Assembly: GCA_034659895.1 (NCBI GenBank)
Contig: JAYEIF010000253.1
Coordinates: forward strand, 1 to 6,566
Source: B120-G9 sp034659895
GTDB taxonomy: Bacteria; Zixibacteria; MSB-5A5; GN15; FEB-12
DNA length: 6,566 nt
Direction: 5' to 3'
Part shown: positions 4,640 to 6,566 of the stretch, piece after piece
Layout of the letters: every line of letters begins with the position of its first letter
Position numbering within the stretch: position 1 is the first letter of the stretch
The notes under the pieces: generated by a model
Told to the model about the DNA's origin: nothing
The model's input: the letters and a program-made list of their open reading frames with translations, nothing else
The model's database searches: none
Made by a program: the position numbers and the translations under genes

Positions 4640-6566
4640 AAGATCGAATAGACTTACCTGTTGCAACAGCTTTTTATGGGCAATTCCACAAACTTAGAGC
4701 CGCTCAGGAAGCTGCAATCGAGCCTCTGTTATCAGGTCGAAATGTTATACTGACGTCAAGTACTGGATCTGGAAAAACTGAGGCTGTGGCAGCACCGCTA
4801 GTCAGCAGGTATTGGCATGATGCATTGCGTGAGGATTATCTTTTTCTACTCTACATTGCACCAACCAAAGCACTTGTAAACGACTTGGAGAAACGTCTTC
4901 ACGCTCCCCTGATGTCACTCGGTCTGCGAGTCGGTGTCCGGCACGGAGACCGTGATGACTTGGCATCTGGTCCCGTTCCGCACGTGGTGATTACAACACC
5001 GGAATCTCTTGAAGTGCTGTTATTCCGCAGTGAGCCATCCTTGAAATCTGTTAAAGCAATTGTGATCGACGAGGTTCATCTTTTGTACAATACACAGCGT
5101 GGATTGCAACTCTCAATATTGATTCGTAGGCTTCGGCAATTTATATCTCATGAACTCCAGTGGGCTGCCCTGTCAGCAACGGTTGCTGATCTCTCTGATA
5201 TTCGTGAGTTCCTTGTTGGTAATCGGGAGGATGCTGACATGTTGGAATTTGCTGCTCAACGGACAATAGACGCACAGATTCGGAATATCGAGACTTCAAC
5301 AGATTTTCTCTCGCTTGTGAGAAAACTGACCGATGGTCGCGCTACGAAGTTGCTTGTTTTTGCTAATTCTCGAAGAGATTGTGAACGGCTCGCGGGAACT
5401 TTACAACAAGATGAACACCTAAAACCTTTCATCTTTGCCCACTACTCGTCTCTGTCACCTGAAGTAAGATTGGATACCGAGCGTAAGTTCTCCTCGATGA
5501 AAACAGCTATTTGTGTCGCAACCAGTACCCTGGAATTGGGAATTGATATTGGTGATATCGATGCAATCTTACTCTGGGGTGTCCCAGGAGGTGTTGAGTC
5601 CTTTCTTCAGAGAATTGGACGAGGCAATCGAAGGTCTAACAAGACTAATGTGGTTTGTCTAATACCGGATGACAGCACGTCGATTGAGCTTGATGGTCTA
5701 CGTTTCGCCGCTCTCCTATACGCTGCGAGCAAAGGAGAGCTTCCAATCAGGCGACCTTATGATCTGTTTGGTGCTATTGGCCAACAATGCCTGAGTGCTA
5801 TAGCAGCCGATGGTGGAAAGTTTACTAGAATCGCCGACCTCTGCGAATTGATGGAGCACAAGGAATATCTAACACGTGACATCATAGAGACAATTCTTGC
5901 AGAACTAGCATCTAATGGATTCCTTCAGCGACACGGTTACAAGAACCGTTACTGTGCCGACGAAGAACTTCATAAGGTTGTTGATATGAAATTGATCTAT
6001 GGGAACTTTGGAATTGGTTCTCAGACTGTTGATCTTTATCATGGGACTAAGCGAATGGGCGAAGTTCCAGCCCTTAATCTGCTCCGTATTCGGAGCAATT
6101 CCTACGTGCGTTTTGCGGGTAAGGGCTGGCGAGTAAGGAGAATCTCGGCGGAAGGTATTCACCTTGATCCGGCACAATCACAAGCAGATGCCATGGACTT
6201 CACTTACGGCGGAAGTGGTATTCCCTCTGACACCCATAACTCTGACCGAATTTGGAGTTTGTTACACTCAGATGAATTTAACTTGGATCTGTTTGCAAAA
6301 AACCTTCGTACAGATATTTCACGCATTAGAACCCAGGTGAAAGGAGAATGCTCTCAAGACGAGATTCCATTTACGCGCTCACCAGACGGAATTCGCTACT
6401 TTACCTTTTCAGGTTATTTGGTTAATCGTGCCATTGGACTTTATACGAAGAAACCTGCCTTCAAGGCTGATGATATTTCGTTGCTTGTTCCATCGCCTAT
6501 TGACTGGGATTCGATTCCGAGCCAACCCTCAGAATACGAAGACATATTCCATTTACTATTTGAGAC
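4636..6566 (+). CDS. Lhr-like superfamily 2 DEVH-box helicase (3' end outside window)
   Basis: ATP-dependent nucleic-acid helicase of the Lhr-like group, comparable to BrxHI of BREX and SngC of Shango. The frame stays open for 643 codons to the window edge. Motifs in order: Q-motif-like FHKLRAAQEAAI (17-28), Walker A SSTGSGKTE (41-49), Ia PTKALVNDL (76-84), Ib TTPESLE (120-126), II DEVH (145-148), III SAT (180-182), IV LLVFANSRRDCERLA (239-253), HYSSLS (269-274), V ATSTLELGIDIGDID (295-309), and VI QRIGRGNRR (325-333), where canonical Lhr proteins have QRxGRxGR or GRAGR. A winged-helix-like region follows (about 385-435), then further domains. It starts at ATG 4636, which overlaps the ATPase stop as ATGA; AAGG (4626-4629) is a modest ribosome binding site, so coupled translation is likely. 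All core helicase motifs are intact. DNA rather than RNA as substrate is inferred from context. Confidence 0.92.
   Translation, partial: MKDRIDLPVATAFYGQFHKLRAAQEAAIEPLLSGRNVILTSSTGSGKTEAVAAPLVSRYWHDALREDYLFLLYIAPTKALVNDLEKRLHAPLMSLGLRVGVRHGDRDDLASGPVPHVVITTPESLEVLLFRSEPSLKSVKAIVIDEVHLLYNTQRGLQLSILIRRLRQFISHELQWAALSATVADLSDIREFLVGNREDADMLEFAAQRTIDAQIRNIETSTDFLSLVRKLTDGRATKLLVFANSRRDCERLAGTLQQDEHLKPFIFAHYSSLSPEVRLDTERKFSSMKTAICVATSTLELGIDIGDIDAILLWGVPGGVESFLQRIGRGNRRSNKTNVVCLIPDDSTSIELDGLRFAALLYAASKGELPIRRPYDLFGAIGQQCLSAIAADGGKFTRIADLCELMEHKEYLTRDIIETILAELASNGFLQRHGYKNRYCADEELHKVVDMKLIYGNFGIGSQTVDLYHGTKRMGEVPALNLLRIRSNSYVRFAGKGWRVRRISAEGIHLDPAQSQADAMDFTYGGSGIPSDTHNSDRIWSLLHSDEFNLDLFAKNLRTDISRIRTQVKGECSQDEIPFTRSPDGIRYFTFSGYLVNRAIGLYTKKPAFKADDISLLVPSPIDWDSIPSQPSEYEDIFHLLFE

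Noticed and set aside
5905..6177. Minus-strand ORF of 90 codons
   Set aside because: Antisense to the helicase frame, which is open throughout and carries all expected motifs.
1..6566. CRISPR array, tRNA or rRNA
   Set aside because: No regularly spaced direct repeats and no tRNA- or rRNA-like sequence was seen on reading the window.

Overview
The window is bacterial: Shine-Dalgarno-led genes, GTG starts, a compact co-directional operon and an insertion-sequence remnant. Nothing in it fixes the taxon. The mixed codon use, a dispersed-type palindrome and the IS1380-type transposase fit an environmental, possibly uncultured, bacterium, but that is inference.

Left part (1-1060) is mobile-element territory. 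It opens with the C-terminal 185 residues of an IS1380-family (DDE group 1) transposase with an intact Y-(2)-R-(3)-E-(6)-K signature. A terminator-like hairpin (643-665) follows. Next comes a compact element of about 363 bp (698-1060) bounded by matching inverted ends, 27 of 33 aligned bases identical. Inside it are a small minus-strand ORF with a strong ribosome binding site, a GC-rich palindromic insertion (880-900) and a perfect 7-bp hairpin (954-977). It looks like a non-autonomous or decayed insertion element.

Right part (1087-6566) is one plus-strand operon behind a good sigma70-type promoter (TTGACA, 17 nt, TATCAT). The order is: (1) a 65-aa excisionase/MerR-like helix-turn-helix protein; (2) an unrecognised protein of about 274 aa with a coiled-coil-like N terminus; (3) and (4) two divergent tandem paralogues of the DUF2791/BrxD-type P-loop ATPase family (421 and 394 aa); (5) an Lhr-like superfamily 2 DEVH helicase, open at the window end after 643 codons. 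All junctions are tight: 1-21 nt overlap or gap, TGA-TC-GTG, TGA-TCC-GTG, and ATGA.

The ATPase-helicase pair matches the core of the Shango anti-phage system (TerB-domain protein, ATPase, helicase) and the BrxD-BrxHI pair of some BREX types. No TerB protein, PglX methylase or PglZ phosphatase is present in the window. In their place are an unknown coiled-coil-like protein and a second ATPase. The best reading is an uncharacterised, probably defensive, Shango/BREX-related operon in which a doubled ATPase and the unknown protein cooperate with the helicase on DNA, inserted next to IS debris. The function is inferred from family and context, and the downstream sequence would decide between the alternatives.
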